Shown: in pieces, positions 16,525-24,287 of the stretch
Position numbering within the stretch: position 1 is the first letter of the stretch
Layout of the letters: each line of letters begins with the position of its first letter
Source: CAG-390 sp045636385
GTDB lineage: Bacteria > Bacillota > Clostridia > Oscillospirales > CAG-272
NCBI GenBank assembly: GCA_045636385.1
Contig: JAZTXK010000048.1
Coordinates: 62,001-126,000 of the forward strand
Direction: 5' to 3'
Length of the DNA stretch: 64,000 nucleotides
Made by a program: the position numbers and the translations under genes
The notes under the pieces: generated by a model
Databases searched by the model: none
What the model was told of the DNA's origin: nothing
What the model saw: the letters and a program-made list of their open reading frames with translations, nothing else

Positions 16525-18873
16525 TCAGCTTCCGAGCTGAAATTCAGCGGTTAGCCACAGATTAAAATGAAGCTTTTTGCTATCGTTTGCATATTCCGCA
16601 GGAATGAGCCCTGCATAATCTCGCAAGACCTCTTTATATTCAACGTCAGCGCTGCCTCCGTTTACCGTAACGGTGCATTCGCTGTGAAGCGTGACGGAAT
16701 ATGTTTCCCTATCCTCAAAATTATAGGTGCGTGTCGTGATACCATCGTCGACTGTAAAGGATTCTGCATTGATATTTTTGAAATTAAGATATACCAAAGA
16801 ATCTCCTGCGTTCTTTTTGACGGTAAGCACGTTATTTTCGGAGGTAGCTATCGCCCAAAGCCCGATATTCTGATTTTCTCCCTGCGCGAAATAGTATGCT
16901 CCGCTATACTCCATCTCGGGCGCATACTTGCCGAGCGCACCGTATGCGTTAAGGTCATAAACGCGGTATTCGCAGCTTCCGTCTATATCGTTTACATAAA
17001 CAAGTGCATCGTCATACGGAAGTGTGGCGATATTTTGCTTTCCTTGAAGATTTACGCTTGCATTGGGCTTTATCACGCTAACCGCCAAAAGAACGATCAT
17101 AGCGCAAGCAAGAATATGAAGTGCCCCTTCTGCCGGAGATACCTTTGCTTCCTTCTTTTGGAATGCGCGAGCAAGCGAACGGATTGAAAATCTTTCGCAA
17201 AGGGGAGTTATGCAAATGCTGACCGCGAACAGAGACAATGCCAAAACAAGTCCGTAAACGTACGCCATTGTCATACCAAGCGCGGAGGTTGCAAGGAATA
17301 CGACGGGAATCACGATCGGGAAATAAAGCGCGGTTGCAAGAAGCTCTCCGTGATACGACGCAAAATCCACCTTCTTTGCGGACGTGATCAAAAGTTCATT
17401 CGCGAGCAGAAGAATACCGCTGAAAATGAACAGATAGCTTGCATCGGCTAAAACGAATGACAATGCAATGCCGAGCGTTGCGTGAAGATACGCGAATGCT
17501 CTTGTCATATCTCTGCGCGTGATCTTGAGCCATTTTGTTGCAAAATGCGTTGTCAGAACGCAAATTGAAAGCGCTGTAAGTGCGATACCGATCACGATGG
17601 GTATATTGGAATAGGTGATCGTGCCTATCATGTGAACATCGATCACTCCAAACAGAGCCGCAACGAGTTGGAAGAGATAATAGAACAGATAGGTTACGCC
17701 CGCCGAAAGAGCAAGTCCGATAACGATCGCAAGCATGCTCTTTACGGTTTTAGCAAAGTTCTTTTGCTTACGGTAGGCTGAGATCAGTACGTTTGCCGCG
17801 AGAAGCAAAATTGCTGCTACCGCAAGCGCGATCGCAACGGTGTGGTTATATACGACCGTAGTGAGATTAAGATATGAGAAGAAGATCGCCGACTCATCTG
17901 CATCGTAAAGCAGATCAAGATCGTAGCTTCCAAGCTTTTCAATGATCGCATCAACGATCTGTGCCTGCTGGGAAAGATACGTCAATCCTACGTTTTCGGG
18001 AGCATCGTTCTGCGTGTGATAATCCTCGCCGCCGCCGATATTCGCCATATTGAGTCCCTGATACGCTTCCTTGAAGTTACTGAAATCCGTACCGTTGGGC
18101 ATCATATCGTAAACCATCGTTGCAATTGAGCAGGTGAAGACGTTTTTATTGATTTCGGAGAACAGCTGAACAGTTTTATAGTTATTCGCCGCAGTTTCAA
18201 ACATAATCAGCGTGCCGTCCGTTCCGCGCGATTCGAGGTTGGTGCCGAATTTTATGCGGTCAACAACATTCTCAAAGCCCACGAACTCATTCATAAACGC
18301 ATACGAACCGAAAAGATTGTATTCCTCACCGTTGACAAAGCAGAACACAAGATCGTTTGTGAGCGTATAGCCGTTTTCCATTTTATCGAGGTAATAGCGA
18401 ATCGCTTCAAGCATTACTCCGCAAGCAACGCCGTCATCGGACGCGCCCTCTCCCATAGGAACCGAGTCGAAATGTCCCATAAACATAACCGCTTCGCCGC
18501 TTCTCTCGCTTCCGTTGGCGGGGATATGTACGATCACGTTCTTAAGATAGAAGTTCTGATATCTGTCCCCATCGTCCGTCGCGACGTAATCCTGAATGAT
18601 ATATGCAGGGGCATCGACGGTATCTTCGTTGACAACGCCGTAGCCTTCGATTTGATTGACGATATATTCGATAGCCTTGTCATTGGCTTCTTTATCTACA
18701 AGGGATCGAGGGCCGTTTTCGGATAATTTTTCAATATGTGTAAGTATATTTTCCTGACTGAAATTCGTGTCATGACGGATCTCTTTGGAGTCAACGATAG
18801 ACACGACGAACATAAAGCATAGGATAACTGCCAGCAGAATATTGGCTATTTTGAGTGTTTTACGGTTTTTCAT
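16525..18873 (-). CDS. M28-family membrane metallopeptidase
   Basis: 782 aa. An N-terminal signal-anchor helix (about 8-27) is followed by an M28 di-zinc peptidase domain: 'MGHFDSVPMGEGASDDGVA' (H134, D136, D146), 'FVNGEEYNLFGS' (E183/E184) and 'GGGEDYHTQNDAPENV' (zinc His). After about residue 340 come eight or nine TM helices and a C-terminal non-membrane beta-rich domain. This layout matches the Fxna/ERMP1-like exopeptidases. It overlaps the lysoplasmalogenase stop by 4 bp (ATGA) and is the last gene of the MarR operon. It probably cleaves peptides outside the membrane; the substrate is unknown. Confidence 0.85.
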   Translation of the reverse strand: MKNRKTLKIANILLAVILCFMFVVSIVDSKEIRHDTNFSQENILTHIEKLSENGPRSLVDKEANDKAIEYIVNQIEGYGVVNEDTVDAPAYIIQDYVATDDGDRYQNFYLKNVIVHIPANGSERSGEAVMFMGHFDSVPMGEGASDDGVACGVMLEAIRYYLDKMENGYTLTNDLVFCFVNGEEYNLFGSYAFMNEFVGFENVVDRIKFGTNLESRGTDGTLIMFETAANNYKTVQLFSEINKNVFTCSIATMVYDMMPNGTDFSNFKEAYQGLNMANIGGGEDYHTQNDAPENVGLTYLSQQAQIVDAIIEKLGSYDLDLLYDADESAIFFSYLNLTTVVYNHTVAIALAVAAILLLAANVLISAYRKQKNFAKTVKSMLAIVIGLALSAGVTYLFYYLFQLVAALFGVIDVHMIGTITYSNIPIVIGIALTALSICVLTTHFATKWLKITRRDMTRAFAYLHATLGIALSFVLADASYLFIFSGILLLANELLITSAKKVDFASYHGELLATALYFPIVIPVVFLATSALGMTMAYVYGLVLALSLFAVSICITPLCERFSIRSLARAFQKKEAKVSPAEGALHILACAMIVLLAVSVIKPNASVNLQGKQNIATLPYDDALVYVNDIDGSCEYRVYDLNAYGALGKYAPEMEYSGAYYFAQGENQNIGLWAIATSENNVLTVKKNAGDSLVYLNFKNINAESFTVDDGITTRTYNFEDRETYSVTLHSECTVTVNGGSADVEYKEVLRDYAGLIPAEYANDSKKLHFNLWLTAEFQLGS

Positions 18874-19583
18874 TTTCTCACTCCTCTTTTGTTATTGAAT
18901 ACAGATTTAATTACCATGGCCAAAGCCAGGAAGCAGAGCGCGGGATAGTAGGTTCCCATACAGGCGTGGTCCGTCCAGCTCCAAAGTCCGATGAACCAAT
19001 CGAGCACAAGCATCAGATCCGAGAAAAAGAACAGAAAGCTTGAGGCGGCGATCGTTCCCGTAACGGCGTTCTTTTCTCTGACAAAATTGCCGACAGCCTT
19101 ACCGAGCATTGTGGAAATGATCAGCGCGTAGACGATACAAACGATGCGGAAGATCGGCACTTCAAAGGTAAGAAGCGGACAGAACAGAAGAAAGGCGAGG
19201 CATCCGAGGAACAGCACTCCGCTGACGATATAATCGAGCTTCTGCATTTTCCGCATAAAGCAGTAGGCGATGACAAAGCAAACGTGGCCGAGCGCAAAGG
19301 TCGCCGCGCCGATGATGAAATCGCCGTTGATCAGATAGTCGCCGAGGAATGCAAAAACAAGACCCGCCGCCATTCCGATATAGAATTTCGCATTCGGCTG
19401 TTTCGTTTTCAATGCATAGACGAGATTGACGAGTCCAAGCAGAGCAAACGATCCGCTGCATACGCATTTGAGCGTGAAGTCAAAGCCACTCGCCTGATAG
19501 AAAAAGTTTAATACGAAGATCGCGGCAATGACCAATATATTGATCGCCAGCATGATCTTTTGCGATTGTTTCATATTTTTCAT
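18870..19583 (-). CDS. Lysoplasmalogenase (YhhN/TMEM86 family)
   Basis: 237 aa, seven to eight TM helices. It carries the family's conserved 'FAFLGDYLINGDFIIGAATFA' region, split by small residues, with the Asp of 'LGDYL', 'FALGHVCFVIAY' and a second acidic 'FFFSDLMLVLDWF'. Known members hydrolyse the vinyl-ether bond of lysoplasmalogens, releasing a fatty aldehyde and a glycerophospho head group. Anaerobic clostridia make plasmalogens, so the substrate is expected in the cell. It lies 3 nt after the aldehyde dehydrogenase gene, so aldehyde release and oxidation appear coupled. Confidence 0.85.
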   Translation of the reverse strand: MKNMKQSQKIMLAINILVIAAIFVLNFFYQASGFDFTLKCVCSGSFALLGLVNLVYALKTKQPNAKFYIGMAAGLVFAFLGDYLINGDFIIGAATFALGHVCFVIAYCFMRKMQKLDYIVSGVLFLGCLAFLLFCPLLTFEVPIFRIVCIVYALIISTMLGKAVGNFVREKNAVTGTIAASSFLFFFSDLMLVLDWFIGLWSWTDHACMGTYYPALCFLALAMVIKSVFNNKRGVRK

Positions 19584-19586
19584 AGT

Positions 19587-20969
19587 TTACCTCAAGAAAA
19601 CGTGCAAGAGCTTTTCGTAGAATTTGCTCTTGTAAGGCTGATAGCGCATGGGCAGATCGAGCCAGGTCTTTTTATCCACGATGGATTTATAATGTGAAAA
19701 GGCGTCAAAGCCGTCCCGTCCGTGATAGGATCCCATACCGCTTTCACCAACACCGCCAAATCCCATAGCGCTCGTGGCAAGGTGAATGATCACGTCGTTG
19801 ATACAACCGCCGCCATAGGACAGCTCGGTCGTAACACGTTTAACATGCCGCTTATCGCTTGTAAAGAGATAGAGCGCGAGGGGCTTATCCTTGGTTTTCA
19901 ACTCGTCAACCACCGCATCGAAATCATCAAAGGTGATAATCGGCATAATGGGGCCGAAGATTTCTTCGCCCATAACGGCATCGTCGTAGGTTACGTTATC
20001 CAACACGGTGGGTGCGATCTGACAGGTCGCGGCATTGCTCGCTCCGCCGATGACCACCTTCTTTTCATCAATCAAGCCGCAAAGGCGAGCAAAATGCTTT
20101 TCGTTGATGATCTTGCCGTAGTCCTTGTTTTGGAGCGGGTTCTCGCCGTACTGTTTTTTGATCTCATAGACAACGGCTTTTACAAACTCATCCTTGACCG
20201 ATCTCTCGCAGAGGATATGGTCGGGAGCCACACAGGTCTGACCGCAGTTGAGATATTTGCCGAACACGATTCGTTTTGCGGCAAGCTTGATATTGGCGCT
20301 CGCATCCACGATGCAAGGGCTTTTTCCGCCAAGCTCGAGGACGACGGGAGTCAGATGCTCTGCGGCATGGCGGAGCACCTCTTTGCCGACCGCCTGACTT
20401 CCCGTGAAGAATACGAAATCAAATTTTTGGTCGAGAAGCGCGGTGTTTTCCGCTCTGCCGCCCACAACGACCGCAACGTATTCGGGAGCAAAGCATTCCT
20501 TTATGATCTTTTCAACTATCTTGCTCGTGGCGGGAGAGTACGCGCTCGGCTTGAGGATTGCCGTATTGCCTGCCGCGATCGCATCAGTCAAAGGCTCGAG
20601 AGTGAGCAAAAAGGGATAGTTCCAAGGGCTCATAATCAGCACGTTTCCGTAGGGCACGGGTTGCTTGTAGCTGTGCGACGGAAACTGCGCGAGGGGCGTC
20701 ACCACGGTCCCCCGCCCCACAAATTTTCTCGTGTGCTTGATCATATAGGAAATCTCGGTCAGCACCAAGCCCGACTCGCACATAAAACCCTCGTAATGGC
20801 TTTTGCCGAGATCGCTCTTTAGTGCATCGTTGATTTCATTTTGATATTTTTTTACCGCGTAATAAAGCTTTTTAAGCTGCTCCACACGGAATTTTACAGG
20901 GATCGTTGCTCCGCTTCTGTAATATTTTCTCTGCTTTTCGAGCAAGCTCTGTATTTCTTGATTTGTCAC
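19587..20969 (-). CDS. Aldehyde dehydrogenase (class 3 / fatty aldehyde type)
   Basis: 460 aa, the short ALDH3 length. The NAD-binding region has 'MSPWNYPF' and 'FFTGSQAVGKEV', the general base is E212 in 'VVLELGGKSPC', and the nucleophile is C246 in 'LNCGQTCVAPDH'. The start is GTG at 20969, overlapping the upstream stop (GTGA), with GGAG 9 nt ahead. It probably oxidises long-chain aldehydes to fatty acids, with NAD(P)+ as acceptor. The next gene makes such aldehydes from lysoplasmalogen. The C-terminus ends 'FYEKLLHVFLR', hydrophobic, as in membrane-associated ALDH3 proteins. Confidence 0.92.
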   Translation of the reverse strand: MTNQEIQSLLEKQRKYYRSGATIPVKFRVEQLKKLYYAVKKYQNEINDALKSDLGKSHYEGFMCESGLVLTEISYMIKHTRKFVGRGTVVTPLAQFPSHSYKQPVPYGNVLIMSPWNYPFLLTLEPLTDAIAAGNTAILKPSAYSPATSKIVEKIIKECFAPEYVAVVVGGRAENTALLDQKFDFVFFTGSQAVGKEVLRHAAEHLTPVVLELGGKSPCIVDASANIKLAAKRIVFGKYLNCGQTCVAPDHILCERSVKDEFVKAVVYEIKKQYGENPLQNKDYGKIINEKHFARLCGLIDEKKVVIGGASNAATCQIAPTVLDNVTYDDAVMGEEIFGPIMPIITFDDFDAVVDELKTKDKPLALYLFTSDKRHVKRVTTELSYGGGCINDVIIHLATSAMGFGGVGESGMGSYHGRDGFDAFSHYKSIVDKKTWLDLPMRYQPYKSKFYEKLLHVFLR

Positions 20970-22180
20970 GGTATGTCACTCCAATCTGCAATTTGAAAAT
21001 AAAACGCCTCAAGCTCTTTTCTCGTCATAAGCTTCGGCACGGGATAGAGAGGATTGGCTTCCTTTTCCGCGTATCCTGCCATTTCGGGAATCGCTTCTTT
21101 TTGAATACCCGAGAGAGTGGTTGGAATATTCATTCTGGCGTTCAATTCCTTGATGGCTTCAATGAACTTCTTTGCTCCCGCCTCGCAGCCGTCACTCTCG
21201 GAGCATACGCCCGCAGCAATACCGAGGCGGTGTAGCTTTTTATATACGCACTTGCCGTAGGAGGTGAGCACATACGGCATAATCACCGCGTTGGCAAGGC
21301 CGTGAGGCGTGCCGTATCTGCCGCCGAGCGAATGCGCAATGGCGTGGATATAGCCAACGTAGGATTTGGAAAATGCAACACCCGCGCGATACGCGGCGTG
21401 GAGCATATTCTCCCGTGCCTCGTGGTTATGACCGTCGGTATATGCCTTTTCTACGTTTTCAAATACCAGCTTTGTGGCTTCAAGCGCAAGTCTTCTCGTT
21501 TCCGCCGAGGTGGAGCGGCCGATATAGGCTTCCACGGCGTGAGTCAGCGCATCCATTCCCGTAGTTGCGGTCATATGCGGCGGAAGCGTATAAGTCAACG
21601 ACGCATCAAGCACGGCATAATGTGGGATCAGCGGAAAGCTCATTAAAGCGTATTTATGATGCGTTTTGCTATCGGTGATCACCGCCGCAAGAGTTGTTTC
21701 GCTTCCCGTTCCCGCTGTTGTTGGAATAGCAATCAGCACGGGAAGTCTGCGAAGCACACGCAGAATACCGCCCATCTTGCCGACCGCTTTTCTCGGATAC
21801 ACCGCGCGTGCTCCCACTGCCTTGGCGCAATCCATCGCAGAACCGCCGCCGATAGCGATCAGCGTGTTGCAATTGTTTTTACGGTAGATCGCAAGCGCAT
21901 CCTCCACGTTATCTACGGTAGGATTCGGTTGCGTTTTATCGTAAACCGCATACGCGATATTATTTCTCTTCAGCTCCTCTTCAAGTGAAGCCGTGAGTCG
22001 GTTTTTCACAATGCCCTCATCCGTCACGATGAGAACGGACGTGGTCTTTTCTTCTTTGAATACGTCGCCGAGCATCGAAAGGGAGGACACGATCTTCGGC
22101 TCTCTGTAAGGCAGGATCGGCAAAGCCGCGCGGAATACGCCCTGAAACGCGCGGCATCCGATTTTTTTGAGTATGAACAT
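20966..22180 (-). CDS. Iron-containing alcohol dehydrogenase
   Basis: 404 aa from the ATG at 22180 with GAGG 5 nt upstream; a GTG 6 nt earlier sits in the RBS. A group III Fe-ADH: the nucleotide site is 'IAIGGGSAMDCAKAVG', the metal site has Asp in 'VLDASLTYTLP' and His residues in 'GMDALTHAVEAYIG' and 'HAIAHSLGGRYGTPHGLANA'. It interconverts aldehydes and alcohols with NAD(P)H. As first enzyme gene behind marR and overlapping the ALDH gene, it likely gives a reductive route for the same aldehydes the ALDH oxidises. Confidence 0.93.
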   Translation of the reverse strand: MFILKKIGCRAFQGVFRAALPILPYREPKIVSSLSMLGDVFKEEKTTSVLIVTDEGIVKNRLTASLEEELKRNNIAYAVYDKTQPNPTVDNVEDALAIYRKNNCNTLIAIGGGSAMDCAKAVGARAVYPRKAVGKMGGILRVLRRLPVLIAIPTTAGTGSETTLAAVITDSKTHHKYALMSFPLIPHYAVLDASLTYTLPPHMTATTGMDALTHAVEAYIGRSTSAETRRLALEATKLVFENVEKAYTDGHNHEARENMLHAAYRAGVAFSKSYVGYIHAIAHSLGGRYGTPHGLANAVIMPYVLTSYGKCVYKKLHRLGIAAGVCSESDGCEAGAKKFIEAIKELNARMNIPTTLSGIQKEAIPEMAGYAEKEANPLYPVPKLMTRKELEAFYFQIADWSDIP

Positions 22181-22213
22181 AATCACCTCATGTGAATTCG
22201 ATAATTGTTATGC

Positions 22214-22651
22214 TTATGATTTTGTGACCCTTTCAAGATTATCGCTGATAATCGTCAGGCATCGGTAAAACGCAATACGCTCTTCTTCCGACAGCCCCGC
22301 ACCAACCTCATCAAGAATCAAATTGACCTTATCGCATATCTCTTTACCGATCAACTGCCCTTTTTCGGTAAGTATAATCGGGCTGTTATAGCGTTTGGAT
22401 GATTTGGATTCACAGGTGACGTATCCGTTTGTTTCAAGATAATCAACGGCTCGGGAGATAGTCGCCTTATCTTCCTCGCAACGCTCACAAAGCTCGGTTG
22501 CCGTTAACGACTCGGCAAGATACAGATAATAAAGGCAAGAAACGTGCGTGCTTCGAAGATCGTACTCAGCCATTTCCTGATTTTTCAGCTTTCTGATATT
22601 TCGGCTGATCTTGGCAATCAAAACAGTAAAGGTTTCAAAACGTTCTTTCAT
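22214..22651 (-). CDS. MarR-family transcriptional regulator
   Basis: 145 aa from the ATG at 22651, which has AAGGAG at good spacing; a longer ORF would run through the operator. The winged helix is seen in 'SLTATELCERCEEDKATISR', 'AVDYLETNGYVTCES' and 'PIILTEKGQLIGKEI', with dimer helices at both ends. It is the first gene of the aldehyde operon, 33 nt before the Fe-ADH. Two TTGTTGAA-type inverted repeats lie over its promoter, so it probably represses its own operon until a ligand, perhaps an aldehyde or lipid product, binds. Confidence 0.9.
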   Translation of the reverse strand: MKERFETFTVLIAKISRNIRKLKNQEMAEYDLRSTHVSCLYYLYLAESLTATELCERCEEDKATISRAVDYLETNGYVTCESKSSKRYNSPIILTEKGQLIGKEICDKVNLILDEVGAGLSEEERIAFYRCLTIISDNLERVTKS

Positions 22652-22667
22652 AATCGACTCCTTTCGA

Positions 22668-22687
22668 CTTGTTGAAGTTTCAACAAG
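22668..22687. promoter_or_regulatory. MarR operator 1
   Basis: A perfect palindrome with 9-bp arms, CTTGTTGAA/TTCAACAAG, and a 2-bp centre. It lies at the expected transcription start, between the -10 box and the RBS of marR. Confidence 0.8.
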
Positions 22688-22695
22688 CCTGCTAT

Positions 22696-22724
22696 AGTAT
22701 ACCACAAACTTGTTGAAATGTCAA
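22696..22724 (-). promoter_or_regulatory. Promoter of the marR-ADH-ALDH operon
   Basis: On the minus strand TTGACA (22724-22719) and TATACT (22701-22696) with a 17-nt spacer. It is sandwiched between the two operators. Confidence 0.88.
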
Positions 22725-22728
22725 CAAC
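22709..22728. promoter_or_regulatory. MarR operator 2
   Basis: CTTGTTGA...TCAACAA(C), a near-perfect copy of operator 1 that covers the -35 box. Binding at both sites would block RNA polymerase. Confidence 0.75.
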
Positions 22729-22778
22729 TTTCGCAAAGTTACTCTTTTCTTATTTTGTAAACTTTTTTGCAGAGGGGT

Positions 22779-22815
22779 AAAAAAAGGAGATAGCCTTTGG
22801 CTATCTCCTTTTTTC
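22779..22815. terminator. Bidirectional terminator
   Basis: Stem AAAAAAGGAGATAGCC/GGCTATCTCCTTTTTT with loop TTT. It lies 50 nt past the stop of the CARF-nuclease gene on the minus strand and ahead of the marR promoter. Confidence 0.9.
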
Positions 22816-22866
22816 TTGAGCGCTCGCTCCGCGAGTTTTATCCGTAATTTTCCGCAGCTGACTATG

Positions 22867-24126
22867 TTATCGCGCACCTATTCCGCTGAGTCCACGGAGG
22901 AGGCGGGCGAGCGGAGCTTCTCTTTTTTCATGAGCTTGTTCAATTCTCTTTATACCCATTTCGTCCATTCTTTCACGAAGGGTGTCGGGATCACTGCAAG
23001 CATGCTCCATATCCGAGGTTACAAGCACTTTCTTTACGATCTCTCTACCGAAAAGCTCGGCAACCGTATTGAATTTATAGAGCTCCTCGCTATCGAAAGT
23101 TCCGTTTTTGCAGGAAATGAATACAGGCACAGTACCATACATTGCAACGATGTCGACTTCGTTTACCGATCTGTTTTCTTCGGTATCTCTGTCACTCTCG
23201 GGCTCCCAGTCGATAACCACGCCGACACGAATGTCGTGAAACGCACGATAACCGTCTTCGTTGATCGCCGCAAGTGCAAAAGCCACTCTCAACTCGAGAA
23301 GTTGACCGGCTTTGGTCATTATACGCTTGACTCTTTGATTGCTGAATTTAAAGGAAACGGTTCCGTTTCTCAAACTGTAAAATTCAATAATTCCTCTCGC
23401 GTTGAGATTTTTCATAATATCGTGATTAAACAGATATCTGCCTCCTCTTGCCGAGGTCGATGCGTCAAGATCGCAAAGTTTGAATGAGACAGAAAGCGAA
23501 TCCGGATCTATCATCTCCGAGCAAGCCTTGCCGATGCAGCTCATAGTCATATTCCAAGACGCGGGATGGAACTGCCCGTCCGCAGTTCTCGAAGCCTCCC
23601 ACATTTCTTCAACGTCACGGTGAAGCTCCTCATCGAGCACCCATGGCTCTTGATAATATCTGTCGTAAGGGTTGTCCACTATCTTGCCGCCGTGCAGTGC
23701 GATAAGATCGTCTACCGAGACATTAAAGCTTTCAATATCGCAAACTCTGCCGTCGTCGTCACAGTCGATCAGCTTCTTTTTATTAAAATCGAAATAATGG
23801 CATTGCACCTTGTGAGTCGCCATTATCGAGCCAACGGCCACAAGGTAAAGATCCTCTCCGCCCGTCAGGTCGAAAACACAATCATCATACTGCTTGACTA
23901 TTCCCTCAAGCACTCCGATTATTTCACGGACGTTATTTCTATCCGCATTCATAGCAATTAGCTCGACCGTTTTTTCTCGTTTTTCTATCAAAGGACGCAA
24001 AAAATTAAAACTTTCGCGAATTGGTTTGGTATCGTGTCCGACCGTGATAACTCGATCCGGGTTGCAAAGCAGAGCATTCGCCACATTCTTAATAACCGAT
24101 CGGTCAAAGAATTCAATGACTGTCAT
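22867..24126 (-). CDS. CARF-PD-(D/E)xK nuclease (Card1/Can2-like, DUF1887)
   Basis: 419 aa. The N-terminal half is a CARF-type Rossmann domain: 'VITVGHDTKPIRESF', 'VFDLTGGEDLYLVAVGSI' (ligand loop near residue 90) and 'HYFDFNKKKLIDC'. A middle winged-helix-like part follows ('FNHDIMKNLNARGIIEF'). The C-terminal nuclease core carries 'AGQLLELRVAFAL', 'NEVDIVAMYGTVPVFIS' then CKNG, giving E...D...xCK catalytic residues, and 'LYKFNTVAELFG'. This order matches DUF1887 proteins activated by cyclic oligoadenylate in type III CRISPR systems. No Cas10, Csm/Cmr or array is present in the window, so it is solitary here. It is flanked by its own RBS (GGAGG) and a terminator. Confidence 0.85.
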   Translation of the reverse strand: MTVIEFFDRSVIKNVANALLCNPDRVITVGHDTKPIRESFNFLRPLIEKREKTVELIAMNADRNNVREIIGVLEGIVKQYDDCVFDLTGGEDLYLVAVGSIMATHKVQCHYFDFNKKKLIDCDDDGRVCDIESFNVSVDDLIALHGGKIVDNPYDRYYQEPWVLDEELHRDVEEMWEASRTADGQFHPASWNMTMSCIGKACSEMIDPDSLSVSFKLCDLDASTSARGGRYLFNHDIMKNLNARGIIEFYSLRNGTVSFKFSNQRVKRIMTKAGQLLELRVAFALAAINEDGYRAFHDIRVGVVIDWEPESDRDTEENRSVNEVDIVAMYGTVPVFISCKNGTFDSEELYKFNTVAELFGREIVKKVLVTSDMEHACSDPDTLRERMDEMGIKRIEQAHEKREAPLARLLRGLSGIGAR

Positions 24127-24228
24127 ATAACCGCCTCCTGAGTTTTAAAGAAAATTCGACAAAATCATTATAACATAATTATCCTTTATTGTCAACAAAA
24201 ATCATGCATTGGCACGATTATTTGGCAA

Positions 24229-24262
24229 TAAAAAACATCCCCCGACACATATTCCGTGCATC
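24229..24262 (-). terminator. Terminator of the MORN lipoprotein operon
   Basis: On the minus strand an imperfect stem TCCTCCGATGCAC/GTGTCGGGGGA with a short A/T loop, followed by TGTTTTTTATT, 25-60 nt past the stop codon at 24288. Confidence 0.7.
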
Positions 24263-24287
24263 GGAGGATTAAATAATCAATACAGGC

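Noticed and set aside
22692..22877. 61-aa ORF upstream of marR
   Set aside because: It spans the terminator and the marR promoter/operators.
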